A stretch of DNA of 64,000 nucleotides from Prorocentrum cordatum. Its lineage: Eukaryota > Sar > Dinophyceae > Prorocentrales > Prorocentraceae. Below are positions 42,369 to 53,049 of this stretch, piece after piece. The number at the start of each line of letters is the position of its first letter. Positions within the stretch are counted from its first letter, which is position 1. Under the pieces are notes generated by a model. The model searched no databases. It was not told the DNA's origin and worked only from the letters and a program-made list of their open reading frames with translations. A program made the position numbers and the translations under genes. Location: NCBI GenBank assembly GCA_963575745.1, contig CAUYUJ010008558.1:25001-89000 (forward strand), written 5' to 3'.

Positions 42369-43719
42369 ATGCCCAGCTCTTCCGACGAGGACCGAAGCAC
42401 GAGCCGCAGCCAGCAACGCCGTCGAATAGGAGGTGCAGATCGTCGTCGAGCCACCGCTGCTGCAGACACCCTCGCGCTCGTGGCATCAGGTGCTGGAAGA
42501 CAAAGGACCGCCAGATCGGAACGCTCATCGGCAAGACCAGACGCTTCCTGCCTCCCTGGCGGACAGCAGTAAGACCAGCAGTCCGACCCGTGGCGACCTC
42601 GGGGGCCATTCCAACTCGACGCCGAGCAGCAGCGCGCCCTCGAGAGCGACCTGGAGGCATTCCCCACCTTCGCATCGCAAGCAGAAGGCCCCGCTCAACA
42701 AGCTGCCCATGTCCCTGCCGCCCCCGTCGGTGGCCTTCACACGCCACTCGCTGATCGCTCTCCCGTTCGGCTACCTCGGCTTCTTGCGGATCTCGACCGC
42801 GCGCATCAAGATCTCATGCTGCACCGGATGTCCCAGGCAGTGGGCGCGCTCTAGCAGCAGGCAGACATCCCCCTGGACCAGACCCGCGAGAGTTCTCGCC
42901 AACTCCTCCAACCACAAGCACTGCAGACTGAGCGCAGCGTGGATTGCCTCCAGGACCAGGTAGCGAACGCCAAGCGCGAACCAGACCGCCAAGCAGCTGA
43001 ACAAAAGAAGATGTGGATTGAGATCGACATGATGCGCAACGCCCTCGCGCTCGCGGAGGCCCAGCTCCCCGCCGCGGACATTCCAGGCTCTCCGACTGGG
43101 ACCGCTCGCCGACGCGCCCCTATTCTCCATCGGCGCTCAGCGGATCATGCCCCCCCAGCGTCGTCTTCAACGACCTTCATGTTTGGATCGCAGACGCTGG
43201 CCTCCAGCCCGATCAAGTGGAGCTACACGGCGACGCTCCCGCCAGGCGCTTCATCCTGCATGTCAAAGGTGCGAAGGAGGTGGCCATCCCATGCGCCCTT
43301 GCCCTTCAACGTGCTCTCCGCGATGCTGCTGGCAGATGGCGGCGCGGCGATTCCACGGGCGCCAAGGGCAACGACTCGACATTTTCATCAACCCCGACAA
43401 GTCCCCCAAGCAGATCCGCACAGAGATTCAGCGCGAGACGCCTCAGCAGCTCCTCGCCCAGCGTCTCCCGCAGCTGCGCCGGAGGGCACTCCGCGCAAAG
43501 GGCGAGATCCTTTGCGACGCGGTCGCGCTGGCGCGCCTCAACCTCAAGGGCCAGGCCGGCCCCGCCATCCTGGAATGGAGCGGGCGCGCGCTGGCGAACC
43601 CTGACCGCGGCGGCCTCGACCGCGGGGGCATTCCCACAGCCTTCCAGGCCCTTTTCGCGGACATGGAGACTACCGCGCGGTGTTCCCGGCCGCCCGCGGG
43701 CTCCGTGGCGCGAGGTTGA
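42369..43719 (+). pseudogene. ORF1 of LINE 2, broken
   Basis: The first plausible ATG (MPSSSDEDRSTSRSQQRRRI) lies about 215 nt after the SL relic. Frame 0 runs on with two in-frame stops (near 42570 and 42855) through a Gln/Ala/Arg-rich helical stretch (LDQTRESSRQLLQPQALQTE; EIDMMRNALALAEAQL). It then shifts to frame 2 (VELHGDAPARRFILHVKGAK) and frame 1 (RLDIFINPDKSPKQIRTEIQ; ALARLNLKGQAGPAILEWSG). The F..PDKSP..IR.EI and W....A blocks are typical of the ORF1-like part of dinoflagellate LINEs as I know them. It is non-functional as read. Confidence 0.65.
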
Positions 43720-43764
43720 CGCTTCCAGGCCGCCCTCATTCATCAGCTGGAAAGCGCGCGCCAC

Positions 43765-44400
43765 CATGTGCCCCAGGCCCCGCAGGCGGCGCCGCAAGCA
43801 AGCAGCTCTCATCAAGTGCATGCGCGGCAAACGCGTCATCCTGCTATGGGAGGCCCATGGCGCCGAGGTGCTCTTCCGTACCTGGCTTGACGCGCCACCG
43901 TGCCCGCGCAAGCTCTTCCTCTCTGAGTTCGCGGCAGACCCCGAGCGCGAGGCGCCCCCCTCGACTGGTGGCGTCGCTATTCTTATCCCCTGGTTCACGC
44001 GAGCGCAGCTGGAGCGCCTCCGCCCTGACCGGCCCCCCGACTTCGAACGTGTCTCGCTGGTTCTTGGGCGCGTCCAGCAGCTGTTCATCAGCGAGGCGAA
44101 CGCAGGCCACTCCCTCGCCATCACGCACATCCACAACCATACACTCCAAGCGCGCGACCGTGACAGGGTCCGCGCGGCTTGGCACGCGCTCCGCGAATGG
44201 GCGGCGCACGATTACATTGCGCGCACCTTCCTGGCCACGGGGGGCTTCTACACCGCCGGCCGCCCGCCGCGCAGCTTCAACCAGCCCTGGGCGACCCGCG
44301 CGCGCCTCCAGCTGGGCAACAACAACCGTCATCAGCTGCCTTTCTGGAAGGCCCTGCAGGGAGCTCCATCGGAGGTTCATTATTTCGGCACACCCCTCTC
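43765..44400 (+). pseudogene. Partial APE endonuclease of LINE 2
   Basis: An open frame carries KRVILLWEAHGAEVLF (Glu block with H), FLSEFAADPEREAPPSTGGV, AILIPWFTR, HSLAITHIHNHTLQARDRDR and RTFLATGGFYTAGRPPRSFN. The last corresponds to the usual GDFN region, but the Asp is Gly and the Asn is Tyr (GGFY). After LGNNNRHQLPFWKALQG the sequence turns into repeat units and the SDH end of the domain is missing. So it is both truncated and mutated at catalytic positions. Confidence 0.65.
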
Positions 44401-44402
44401 GA

Positions 44403-45310
44403 GGATCGCGGCCCTGGCTCCGCAGGGGGCCTCCCGGGCCGCTGCGAGAGCCTCTTGGGCTTCCGAGAGAGCCCCGTGGGCCTCTGAGCGAGCCTCTTGG
44501 ACCTCTGAGAAAGCTTCTCGGGCTTCTGACAGGGCCTCGTGGGCCTCTGAGAGAGCATCTTGGGGGGGCGTCTGAGACAGCCTCTCGGGCCTCTGAGAGG
44601 GCCCCGTGGGCGTCTGGGAGAACCGCTTGGGCCTCTGGGGGAGTTCTTTGGGTTGCGAAACTTGCACTGGGTGGGTGAAATGCCAAATTGGGCGTGCGGG
44701 GCGCATGCAGACAGTCCCATTGGCCACGAAACGCTGTGCTGGGTGTGGCGGACGCATGTGGCCACCGCCACGCCGGGGCGCCCGATGGGGCTCCCGATGG
44801 GCCACGAAACGCTGTACTGGGTGTGGCGGACGCATGTGGCCACCCCCACTGGGGCCTTCGGTGGAGCTCCCTACGGTGCCACGAAGCGCTGTACTGGGTG
44901 GGCGAAAATGCCAGATTGGGTGCGCGGGACGCATGCGGACGGCCCCGCTGGGGGCTTATGTGAAGCTTCGTATGGGGCCACGAGACGCTGTACTGGGTGG
45001 GCCAATTGGGTGCGTGGGGCGCTCCCGCTGGGGGCTTCGGTGGGGCCCCCTATCAGGGCCACGAAACGCCTCTTGGGGGCTCCTGGGGTCTCCCTGGGCT
45101 GTCTGGGCATGTCTTAGGGTTCTTTCGGAGCTCTCTCAGGCCAACTTGGCGCCACCTGGGGCTGTCTATGGCCGTCTTTGGGGGGGCGCTCCTAGGGGGC
45201 CTTTCTGGACCGACTTGGGGCCCTCGTGGGGTGCTCCATGCCGTCTTAGAGGCCATCCCGGGCGTCATGGAGGCCTCTTGGGTTGTCTTTGCCTCGTCTC
45301 CCCCGCGCGT
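44403..45310 (+). repeat. Degenerate tandem repeats interrupting LINE 2
   Basis: There are three kinds. GAGAGAGCCTCTTGGGCCTC-like units lie at 44440-44640 (ASRASERAPWAS in translation). Units of about 77-92 bp beginning GGCCACGAAACGCTGTACTG lie at 44723, 44799, 44876, 44966 and 45058. CTTGGGG-type units lie at 45075-45290. Together they replace the 3' part of the endonuclease. Confidence 0.8.
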
Positions 45311-45609
45311 GCCAACCTCGAATTCGGGGGCAGGAGAGTGCCCGTTCAGTGCGTCCCTCTGCCACAGTTGTTTTTATTTTTTTAAGTTAAAAAAACATCA
45401 TGCGTTTTCGTAGGTTCCCGGCGGTCTCTGAGCTTCAGCCGCGGAGTGCCCCCCCAGCATCTGCGCTTCGTCGAGGGCGTTCAAAGGGGATGCTCCGATC
45501 GCCCCGATCGAGCGCGCGAGGCGGGAGCCATGGTTGAAAGCCCCAAGAGGTTCCGAAGATGCCTCCCATAGGCTCCCAAGATACCCCCAAGAGACCTCTT
45601 CGATTCCAC

Positions 45610-46050
45610 GTTGGAGGTCGAGGCCGAGCTCCTCGCCGCGATCAAGCGCGCGATCGAGAACCGCAAGCCGCCCGTGAAAGTCCAGCGCCCGATCCCTGAT
45701 TTCATCTTCCGCTCCAAGCAGTGCAAGACTCTCCTCACCAGGATGCTGAACGAGGCTAAACTGGCCACGATGACCGACCTTCGGCGCTTCGATGTCACGA
45801 AGCAGATCATGATCCTGGCGGCCGAGCTGTCGCGCAACGAGCTGCAGCAGCTTCCGATGGACGCGGGCGACGTCAGCGTGCTGGAGAGTAGGAGGCTCGC
45901 GCTCCGTGCCATTGCGCGAGCCATCTGGCGCTCGGACATCGTCGCCGCTCGCCAACTGGCTGCCGCCGCAGAGCTAGGGCGTGGATTTTTGAACGTTGCA
46001 GGGTCCCCCCCTCAGCTGCGCGATGCGGCTGAGCTTCAAAGCGCCATTAT
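45610..46050 (+). pseudogene. EN-RT linker region of LINE 2
   Basis: Frame 2 reads VEAELLAAIKRAIENRKPPV, FRSKQCKTLLTRMLNEAKLA, TMTDLRRFDVTKQIMILAAE and ALRAIARAIWRSDIVAARQL. This helical stretch with SIARAIWR-like sequence normally sits between endonuclease and RT in this LINE group. It starts after the repeat block and ends before the decayed RT N-terminus, so it anchors the element across the interruption. Confidence 0.55.
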
Positions 46051-46389
46051 TCGCAGTAACTAAGCATCGCATGAGCGGCCCCAACGCCTCGCGGCTGCTC
46101 GTGCGGCCCGAGCGCAGGACCAGCCAACCATCGAAGCTCGGCGACGCATCCAGCGCTCTCTCCAGCGCCGAGCGCCGCTCTGGGCACCATTTTCTGAGCG
46201 CCCTGTTTTGCGCGGCATCACACACACGGTCAGACTGCCCAGAAGCCGGGGCTCAATGATGGAGGCTCAGTGCCCCCGCCAGGTGGCCAGAGAGCCAGGG
46301 GGCGTTGCCCGTGCTTTCCGACTCCAGTGGTTTCCGACGTGTTTTCGGACTAACGTGTTTCTCGTGCTGAAACCGCCAATTTCCTTGAC

Positions 46390-47651
46390 AAGGTGTCGCC
46401 GGCGTTCCCAGTTGCCGACCTTCCGATTCCTTCCGAGGATGCTCTCGATCGAGCCTGTTCTCGTGAAAGGAATTCGGCGCCTGGCCCTCCGCCTCTCGTG
46501 CCAGGCATGGCTGGCCGCCCCAGCCACCATTTGATTGTCTCTACCCCATCTTCCTTCGCCTCTTCAGCTCCCTGCCTGCCCCTCCCACCCTGAACCGTTT
46601 GATTTTTGTTTTCCCGCTGAAGGGTGGCAAGATGGACGATGCGCTCGAATGCCTTCGCGACGCATCAGAGGTCCGCCCGCTTTCTTTCAACAGCTGCGAT
46701 GCCAAAGCGACGGCGTCAGCAATCAATCTCCCGCTAACAGAGTTAGCCCAGGAGCGTGTGCACGCAGCCCAACAGGGGCGCATCAGTGGCCGCTATTTCG
46801 GCCAGAACATAGCCAAGCTGGATGCACGCGCGAAAGCGGTCGGTTTCCATGGCGACGTCGACTGTAGGATGGCCCCATTTGTGGCATTTGACACCAAGGC
46901 GGCGTTTCCCAGACTGAGTTGCACATGGCTCTTTGCAGTCCCCGAACGTATGGGCCTTCCTCCTGGGCGCCTGGCCGCGGTTCGAGGCATGCGCGCCTTC
47001 GCCTTGGCCTTGACCCGCATCCGCGACGAAGTCGCGCCGCTGCTGCTTACCAGCGCAGGCGTGGCGCAGGGGTGCCCGCTGAGTGGCTCACTCTGGGCAT
47101 TCGGCATGGACCCAATCATTCGCACGCTGGAGCTGGCGCTCCCACCAGACCCTCGCGATGGCTCGCTCGGCGGCTGCGCGGATGATCTAGGGGCTGTTCT
47201 GTCGAACATGGTGCACCTCTCTCGCCTCTACCCCCGCTTTCGGTTCCGCGTCGAGACTTGCCCCCCTCCACCTCCGCCCCCTCAAGCGCGTGCTTGTGCC
47301 GCTGTGGGCGGAGCGCGCGCCAGTTGTCATCGAGGGCGCGCGAGCGGCCCTCCGTGCCACCACCCCGAAGTGGCAGTCTTTCACGATAACAGGGTTGTTG
47401 GCCAACTATCTGGGGGTGTTTGTCTGGGGGTGTTCATTGGGCCCGACAGCGCCAATGCCCGACAGTGGGCAGCATGCACGCAAACGTGGTGGAGGCGAAT
47501 CCTCATGACCTCGGCCTCCGACTCGCCTCCTGACGCCCCCCTCCGCCTGTGCCAAGTCGCGGTTGCCCCCGCCGTGGGCTACGTGGCCCAGTTCTTTCCG
47601 CCGCTCAAGCTGCTCCTAGCGAAGGAGCCGCGTCGCTTGCGCAGAGTGTAA
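46390..47651 (+). pseudogene. Reverse transcriptase of LINE 2
   Basis: FPVADLPIPSEDALDRACSR then ERNSAPGP (the GPDG block, decayed) is followed by an intact frame from 46599 to 47651. That frame holds FVFPLKGGKMDDALECLRDA, VRPLSFNSCDAKATASAINL, VAFDTKAAFPRLSCTWLFAV (motif A), SAGVAQGCPLSGSLWAFGMD (motif B) and GGCADDLGAVLSNMV (motif C with DD). The palm active-site residues are all present. The region after 47250 turns into Pro/Gly-rich sequence, then GVCLGVFIGPDSANARQWAA, before the stop. There is a frame break between 46593 and 46599. Confidence 0.8.
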
Positions 47652-48227
47652 AGCTGCCACCGAGCTCGTTAACTGGCCCCGAACTATGGTCGCTCCGAGC
47701 ATGGGCTCCTGGAGTTAGCCCGCAGCCCATCGCCGCGTGCGCTGCAGCAGCGAGCTGGCGGGTGGCCTGCGTGACGATCCCACAACATGCCGCATGGTTC
47801 CCCGAGCTCTTTGAGGCGTCGCTCTCGGGCAACACGCTCGCGCGACATGTCCGAGAGATGTGGGGCCCTCCAGTCTGGCGCGGTCAGCGCGCCATAGTGC
47901 AGTTCTTGCACGATCGCTTGCACCCGATCGCGCAAGCAGGGCCACCCCCCAGACTGTTGCCCAAGCTGAGATGGTGCAGAAACGGCCGCAGCTCCAGGGA
48001 GCGCACACCCGCGCGCTCACCCGTGAATCGCTGTTCCCTATGAATATACACCCCTCCCCCGGGCGACTGGGGGCCAGCCCGAGCCAATGAGAGCCCCCCC
48101 CCCCCGCCATCCCTTGAGAAAGAAAAAAAAAAAAACAGACAAACACACACTCCGCCTCCAAATTCGGAGCACGCGCAGCGAACCCGATGCGGCCCACCCC
48201 CACAATCCCTGTCAACAAAAACAATAC

Positions 48228-48515
48228 AGAGTACATTTGGCGGCAGCGGCGGCTGCGGCGGCTGCGGTGGGGGCAGAGGCTGCGGCGGCGGCGGCGGCGG
48301 CGGCGGCGGGGGCGGCGGCGGCGGCGGCGGCGGTGGCGGCGGCGGGGCGGCGGCAGCGGTGGCGGCAGCCGCTGCGGCGGCAGCGGCCGCGGCGGCGGCG
48401 ATTTGGCAGTGGGGGCGGCGGCGGCGGCGGCGGCGGCGGGCGGCGCGGCGGCGGCGTCGGCGGACAGCGGCGGCGGCGGCGGCGGAGGCGGCGGCGCCGG
48501 CGGCGGATTCGCCCC
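48228..48515 (+). repeat. (GGC)n expansion within LINE 2
   Basis: About 290 bp of GGC/GCG triplets with scattered interruptions, lying between the RT and the C-terminal domain. It yields poly-Ala, poly-Gly or poly-Arg in the three frames and can form G-rich secondary structures. Confidence 0.93.
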
Positions 48516-48619
48516 CAGTAGCTGCCCATCCACAGCCGACAGCTGAATATGCTGCGGTTCGGGCCAGCCTCGGGTGCTACGTATGCGTTGGGAGGGCGGG
48601 TGGGAGTGAGCGAGACGGC

Positions 48620-49190
48620 TCGCGGGCGGGGAGGGCGTTCTGGCTATGCCCCGACCGCTTGCACTTGACGCTGCACAAGCGCGTGCAAACGTGGTGCCCT
48701 GACATGCAAGTTCCTCCCCTGGCACCGCGCTGGCCCGCCCTGAAAGCCATCCTGGCGGTTTCTCGCTCTGCCATTTTCTGGTCTGCGCTCAAAACCCTGG
48801 CGGGCGGTTGGATCACCCCCCACAGACTGCCTTCTAATATGTGCCAGCTTGGGTGTGTCCTCGGGTATGGGAGTATGCCTGACTCCATTGCCCACTACCT
48901 CTTCTGCCCGCGCCTGCTCCACCTCGTCGCCTTACCCAGTTCCTTCCTTCCCAACTTTGTCATCGCTCGCCCCAGATTTGGAGATGATTCCGGATGTGCA
49001 GGGGAGACCTCGCGGGAGCGCGCTGCATATCTCATCGCATCGGCGTCGAGACTATACCACGCGCTGTGGCCGCGGTCAACCGGGCACGCGCCTCCTTCAC
49101 ATCATAACTCTCACATTGAGGCGCTGGCTGCAGCGGGCCGCTCGCCCGACGCCCGAGGCAAAGACGCGTGGCTCGCCAAGAAACGCGTGA
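48620..49190 (+). pseudogene. C-terminal Cys/His domain of LINE 2
   Basis: In frame 2: LTLHKRVQTWCPDMQVPPLA, ALKTLAGGWITPHRLPSNMC, QLGCVLGYGSMPDSIAHYLF and CPRLLHLVALPSSFL. The C-x3-C-x10-H-x3-C spacing with DSIAHYLFCP is the zinc-binding end domain of this LINE group. Sequence after it (RERAAYLIASASRLYHAL) is helical and leads to KKRVT right before the CAT tract. Confidence 0.65.
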
Positions 49191-49201
49191 CCATCATCAT
49201 C

Positions 49202-49248
<47 letters not shown>

Positions 49249-49400
49249 TACCGTCGTCGTCATCAGCAGCGTCATCATCATCAGCAGCATCATCACCACG
49301 GCCATCATCACCATCAGAATAATCATCCTCACCAACAACATCAATAGTATCATCCTCCACACCATTCGCATATTCCTTTTCGTCTTCATCCCCATCATGA
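49191..49400 (+). repeat. (CAT)n tract at the 3' end of LINE 2
   Basis: Starts as almost pure ATC repeats and degrades to mixed CAT/CAC/AGC units. Its position right after the last LINE codons fits a simple-repeat LINE tail. Alternatively it is the pre-existing target. Confidence 0.85.
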
Positions 49401-50090
49401 TTTCCAGCACCACGCTTCATGTAGGACTGGGCGGGGGGGGGGGGGAGATGTGCAGAACGCTCTCGCCATCATCCTCATCATGGGGCGCTCCACCCTGTTC
49501 GGTCAAGTTAAAATTGATGCACCGCGCTGGGCGTCGAATCAACAGTTTGGACAGAAGCGGACGGTTGGAGATCTTCCTACTCCTCCCCTCCCTCATCCTC
49601 CGCCTTCCGCCCTCCTCTTCCTCCTCCTCCTCCTTTCTTTGCTCCCCCTCTTCCTCCTCCTTTTCCTCCTCGTCCTCCTCCTCCTCCTCCTCCTCCCCGT
49701 CCTTCTCCTCTCCCCCCTCCTCCCCATCTTCATCATCTCCCTTATATTTCTCACCCTCCCCCTCATCTTCCCTCCTGCTCCTCCTCCTTCTCAACATCAT
49801 TACCATCATCATCGCCGTCACCACCATCAGCACCAGCATCATCACCATCACCACCATCACCATCATCAGCATCGTCATCATCAGCATCAGCGTCATCACC
49901 ATCAACAGCAACATCGTCATCACCATCATCAGCATCTGCATCACCATCCAGCCCCAACGCCAGCATCATCATCATCGCCATCATCAGCAGCAGCACCCGC
50001 AGCACCATCATCAACATCATCATCACCAGTCGCATCATCACCATCGCCATAATCATCACCACCACCACCAGCATCGTCACCGCCACACCT
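49401..50090. repeat. TCC tract then second (CAT/CAC)n tract
   Basis: 49401-49570 is unique sequence with a G13-14 run (about 49433-49446). 49572-49790 is TCC/CTT-rich. 49791-50085 is CAT/CAC/CAG repeat that ends about 6 bp before repeat A1 of YR element 2. No gene is present. Confidence 0.85.
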
Positions 50091-50217
50091 GAGTGGTGCG
50101 TGCACATAACTATCTTTTGGGTTTGTGAAAAATCGACGTGCTTTAAACGAGGTTCGTCCGCAACTCTCTCTCTCTCTCTCTCTCCCTCTCTCTCTCTCTC
50201 TCAAGTCTGCTGCTTCG
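50091..50217 (+). repeat. Split direct repeat A1 of YR element 2
   Basis: Repeated at 55941-56065. Shared blocks include GGTGCGTGCACATA, GTGAAAAATCGACGTGCTTT, AAACGAGGT, a TC dinucleotide tract of different length in each copy, and TCAAGTCTGCTGCTTCGG. Confidence 0.9.
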
Positions 50218-50274
50218 GGTAGCGGACGCATCCCTCGCTTCCCGGCCCCGCGGGTGCATCGGGGCCGCGACTGA

Positions 50275-51714
50275 CCCCCCCCCGCGCTGATCGCGCTTCC
50301 AGCGGCCGCCGCGGGCGGCTTCTGGGGGGCGGAGCTGCGGGGTGTCAGGGCGCCCGACACCGCGCTGGCCGCGGCGCTCCCTCCGCCTGGTCCGATCTGC
50401 CAGGCTCGACAGGAGTGGGGCTGTCCGGATTGCCCCAGGGCGCCGACCTGCCCGCGCTGCCTGGGCTGCCCAGCGCTGGAAAGAAACGGGCGGAGTGTGC
50501 CGGAGCTCGTGGCCTCCCACCTGCTGACCATCGGGGCGCAGCATCGTGGCGACGTCTTCGGCCACGAGCGCTGGCCGTTGCACCCGTGCACTAAGGAGCA
50601 GGACGTCTGGCATGCTGCTACCCCCGACCTCGACGAGTACCCGGAGGCAGTAGTTGTGGGCCCGGACGCTGACACCATCAAGACTTGCCCGCTGCCTGAT
50701 GACGGGGCGAGGCCCGATTGGCCCGCAAGGAAGTTGCACCGAATCCGTGTCTACCCCAACCGTGGCGAGCTGGCGGCCATGATCAAGCGCGGCTACCGCG
50801 CGGCCGTGAAGCACGACGCTGGCGGCGCCCCGCCTGCGCTGGAGGACATGCTGCTGCCGACGGGCGACGACGTCGCGATCGGCGAGCTGGCCCTGGGCTG
50901 GCCTGGGCCCGCGCGCAGGGTGCGGGGCAGGCAGAGCGAGGCTGCCGGCGCCAGCGGCGCGGGCCTCCCTTTGCAGCCGCCGGCCGAGGAGCCGCCCGCC
51001 GCGCGGGCAGAGCTGCTCCCTGGCCTCCGCTGGGGCGCGATGGGCTACAGCGGCGCGCTCTCGCCTGGCGACGAGGCCGCCTTGGACGGGCTGGCCTTTG
51101 TGCGAGCGGGGTCCAGCGACGGGCTGCTGCTAGACGGGGCCAACTACGTGCACTGCTGGGCGGCGAGGCCCGAGGCCGTGCCCGACGTCGTCGCCGAGGA
51201 GCGCGGCCGCTGGCAGCCCTGCGAGGACCCTGCGGCCGACATCCGCACCCTGTGGGTCGATCTTGCCAACCAGGGGGAGAGGTCCAAGTCGTGGCGGGAC
51301 GTGACTCGAGAAAGTACGCAAGAGACGTTCTCCGACTCTCCCCGGGAGGGGCCAGGCGCGGCGCTCTTCCTGGCCGAGCGCTTTGATCGGCGCGGAGGCG
51401 ATCCTCGGCAGCGTCTGCTCATGGTTCTGAGGAGAAAGATAGACGGTTCAGGCCGGACATATCACGAGAAGAAGGTGCAGTGCGACGCCCTCTACTTCGC
51501 GGGCGCGCACGACCAGCTGACCGTCGGCGCCCTCGCCTCGCTGGAGACGCCCATGCGGCGCATCCAGACCACCATCGACGCGTGCCAGAACTTACGGAGG
51601 ATCACCTGGGAGCATTCGAGGCTGCACATGGGCGCAGGACGCGGCGGCGGAGGGAGCGGGGGCGGCGGCCGAGGCCTGCGCGGGCTCGCGCTTGGCGCCG
51701 CCGATCCGCAATGA
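50275..51714 (+). CDS. gag: Gag-like protein of YR element 2
   Basis: The frame is open from 50275 to the stop at 51712-51714 (about 480 codons), but no ATG is seen until residue ~168 (AAMIKRGY), so the true start is upstream in another frame, in an exon, or non-AUG. The N-terminus has a Cys/Pro cluster (CPDCPRAPTCPRCLGCPAL) matching the small Cys-rich ORF of element 1. The middle is Ala/Gly-rich. The conserved gag block is DIRTLWVDLANQGERSKSWR, then TYHEKKVQCDALYFAGAHDQ and LTVGALASLETPMRRIQTTI. It ends in a Gly/Arg-rich tail that might bind nucleic acid. Confidence 0.6.
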   Translation, partial: PPPALIALPAAAAGGFWGAELRGVRAPDTALAAALPPPGPICQARQEWGCPDCPRAPTCPRCLGCPALERNGRSVPELVASHLLTIGAQHRGDVFGHERWPLHPCTKEQDVWHAATPDLDEYPEAVVVGPDADTIKTCPLPDDGARPDWPARKLHRIRVYPNRGELAAMIKRGYRAAVKHDAGGAPPALEDMLLPTGDDVAIGELALGWPGPARRVRGRQSEAAGASGAGLPLQPPAEEPPAARAELLPGLRWGAMGYSGALSPGDEAALDGLAFVRAGSSDGLLLDGANYVHCWAARPEAVPDVVAEERGRWQPCEDPAADIRTLWVDLANQGERSKSWRDVTRESTQETFSDSPREGPGAALFLAERFDRRGGDPRQRLLMVLRRKIDGSGRTYHEKKVQCDALYFAGAHDQLTVGALASLETPMRRIQTTIDACQNLRRITWEHSRLHMGAGRGGGGSGGGGRGLRGLALGAADPQ

Positions 51715-52289
51715 GCAGCAGCACCGCCGAGGGAACTGGCTGGCCCCACTCTCGGCGGGCAAATTTGCGGCCCTGGGGGCGCTTCCCCAGGTGGCCGACT
51801 GATGGGGGACTTCTTCTTTCTTTCTGCCCCAGCGGCGCCGGCTGGCCCAGCCACTTCGATACGTTCGGCAAAGAGGGCATGGTCGAGCTCAGCGGCGCAC
51901 AGGGATGGCGCAGGAGGCGGTCCACGGACTGAACTGGCTTGCGGGCTACGACACCTGGGATTCCGGTCAGGAGTCGGCGGCGCCAGGTATTTTGACCCCC
52001 AGGTGTTGGCCCGCGCGGAAGGCTTAGTCAGGGATTGCGAGCCCATGCCAGAGGCCCCCTCGGCGCGGGAGGCCCTGCGGGACCTCTTGCACGGCCGGTC
52101 CCCGTGCGCGCTGGAGACTGGCTCCGCGAACCTCGCGGCATTCAACGCCGACCTCGTGTCCTTGCCCGACGACGTCTCAGGGTCCCGAGGCGCTGCTGGA
52201 TGCTGGAGTCTCTCGATACTTGGAGGCCTATCATGAGCTGATGCTGCGACCCTGGGCTGAGGGGGAGTATATTGAGTCTGAAACACGAG

Positions 52290-53022
52290 AGATCACACAT
52301 TATACTGTCACTGCTGTACAAACAAGAAGGCGTACCACGCCTTCGTCAAGAAGCTCTGGGGCCTCGGCATGCTCGGCGCGACGCTCGAGACGCGGGAGAA
52401 GGTCGGGGACTTCTTCGCGTGGGAGAGCAACAGGACGCGTCTCAGGCTGATCATAGACGCTCGGAGGAGCAACTGCAGGTTCCGCACCCCGCCAGGCGTC
52501 AGGCCGTGCACCTCGGAGGCCTTCGCAAGCATTGAGATCGGGAACGGCGACTTGGCGAGCCTGGAGGGCCTCGGGCTGCGCCTGGGCACGGCGGACGCGA
52601 AGGACTCGTTCCACCGGCTCAACGCCCCCGCCTGGCTCAGGCCCCTCTTCGCCTGGCCTAAGGTGCCTGCGCGGGTGCTGGGGCTGAGCGAGCTGGGCGG
52701 CGCGCAGCTCAGGCCCACCGACGCGGCGTGGCCCACGTCGGCCTCCACGTGCATGGGATTCGCGTGGTCGCTGTTCTTCGCTCAGAAGGCCGACGCGCGG
52801 CTAGCGGCTGCCGCGCCCAGCCTGCGCGGGCCCGAGTTCGCGCGCGACCGGTCGCCCCCCCTGGCGCCGCCCGAGGGCCGCCCCCGGCGCTGCGTGCACG
52901 TGGGCAGCCTGGGCGCCTTCGCCCGCGACCAGAGCGCTGCCGAGCGCGCTGTCCAGGAGTGGAAGGCGGACTTCGAGAGTCACGGGTTGGAGCTACACGG
53001 GGGCGAGGTGCTGCCAGCTTGA
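52290..53022 (+). pseudogene. pol (RT): Reverse transcriptase of YR element 2, active site lost
   Basis: Blocks: KKAYHAFVKKLWGLGMLGAT, VGDFFAWESNRTRLRLIIDA then RRSNCRF, RLGTADAKDSFHRLNAP (motif A), TSASTCMGFAWSLFFAQKAD (motif B) and RRCVHVGSLGAFARD at motif C. The last should read Y/H-V-D-N, as in element 1 (YVDN), but is HVGS here. Both changes correspond to single A-to-G differences (GAC to GGC, AAC to AGC). The catalytic Asp is therefore gone. Upstream, 51715-52290 holds decayed gag-pol junction sequence across two frames. Confidence 0.75.
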
Positions 53023-53049
53023 CGGCCGCCGGCCGCGGGCGGCCACCGC

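Larger units (their letters stand above)
42134..49420 (+). mobile_element. Non-LTR retrotransposon (LINE 2), heavily interrupted
   Basis: From an SL relic through ORF1-like, APE endonuclease, EN-RT linker, RT and C-terminal Cys/His domain to a (CAT)n tract. The body is broken by a degenerate tandem-repeat block (about 44403-45310) that replaces the end of the endonuclease, and by a GGC expansion (48228-48515) between the RT and the terminal domain. It is related to LINE 1 in plan but clearly a different lineage (RT motif A FDTKAAFPRL versus FADSRAAFPS). Confidence 0.8.

Noticed and set aside
49097-50107. Asp- or Met-rich minus-strand proteins
   Set aside because: They are translations of the CAT tracts.
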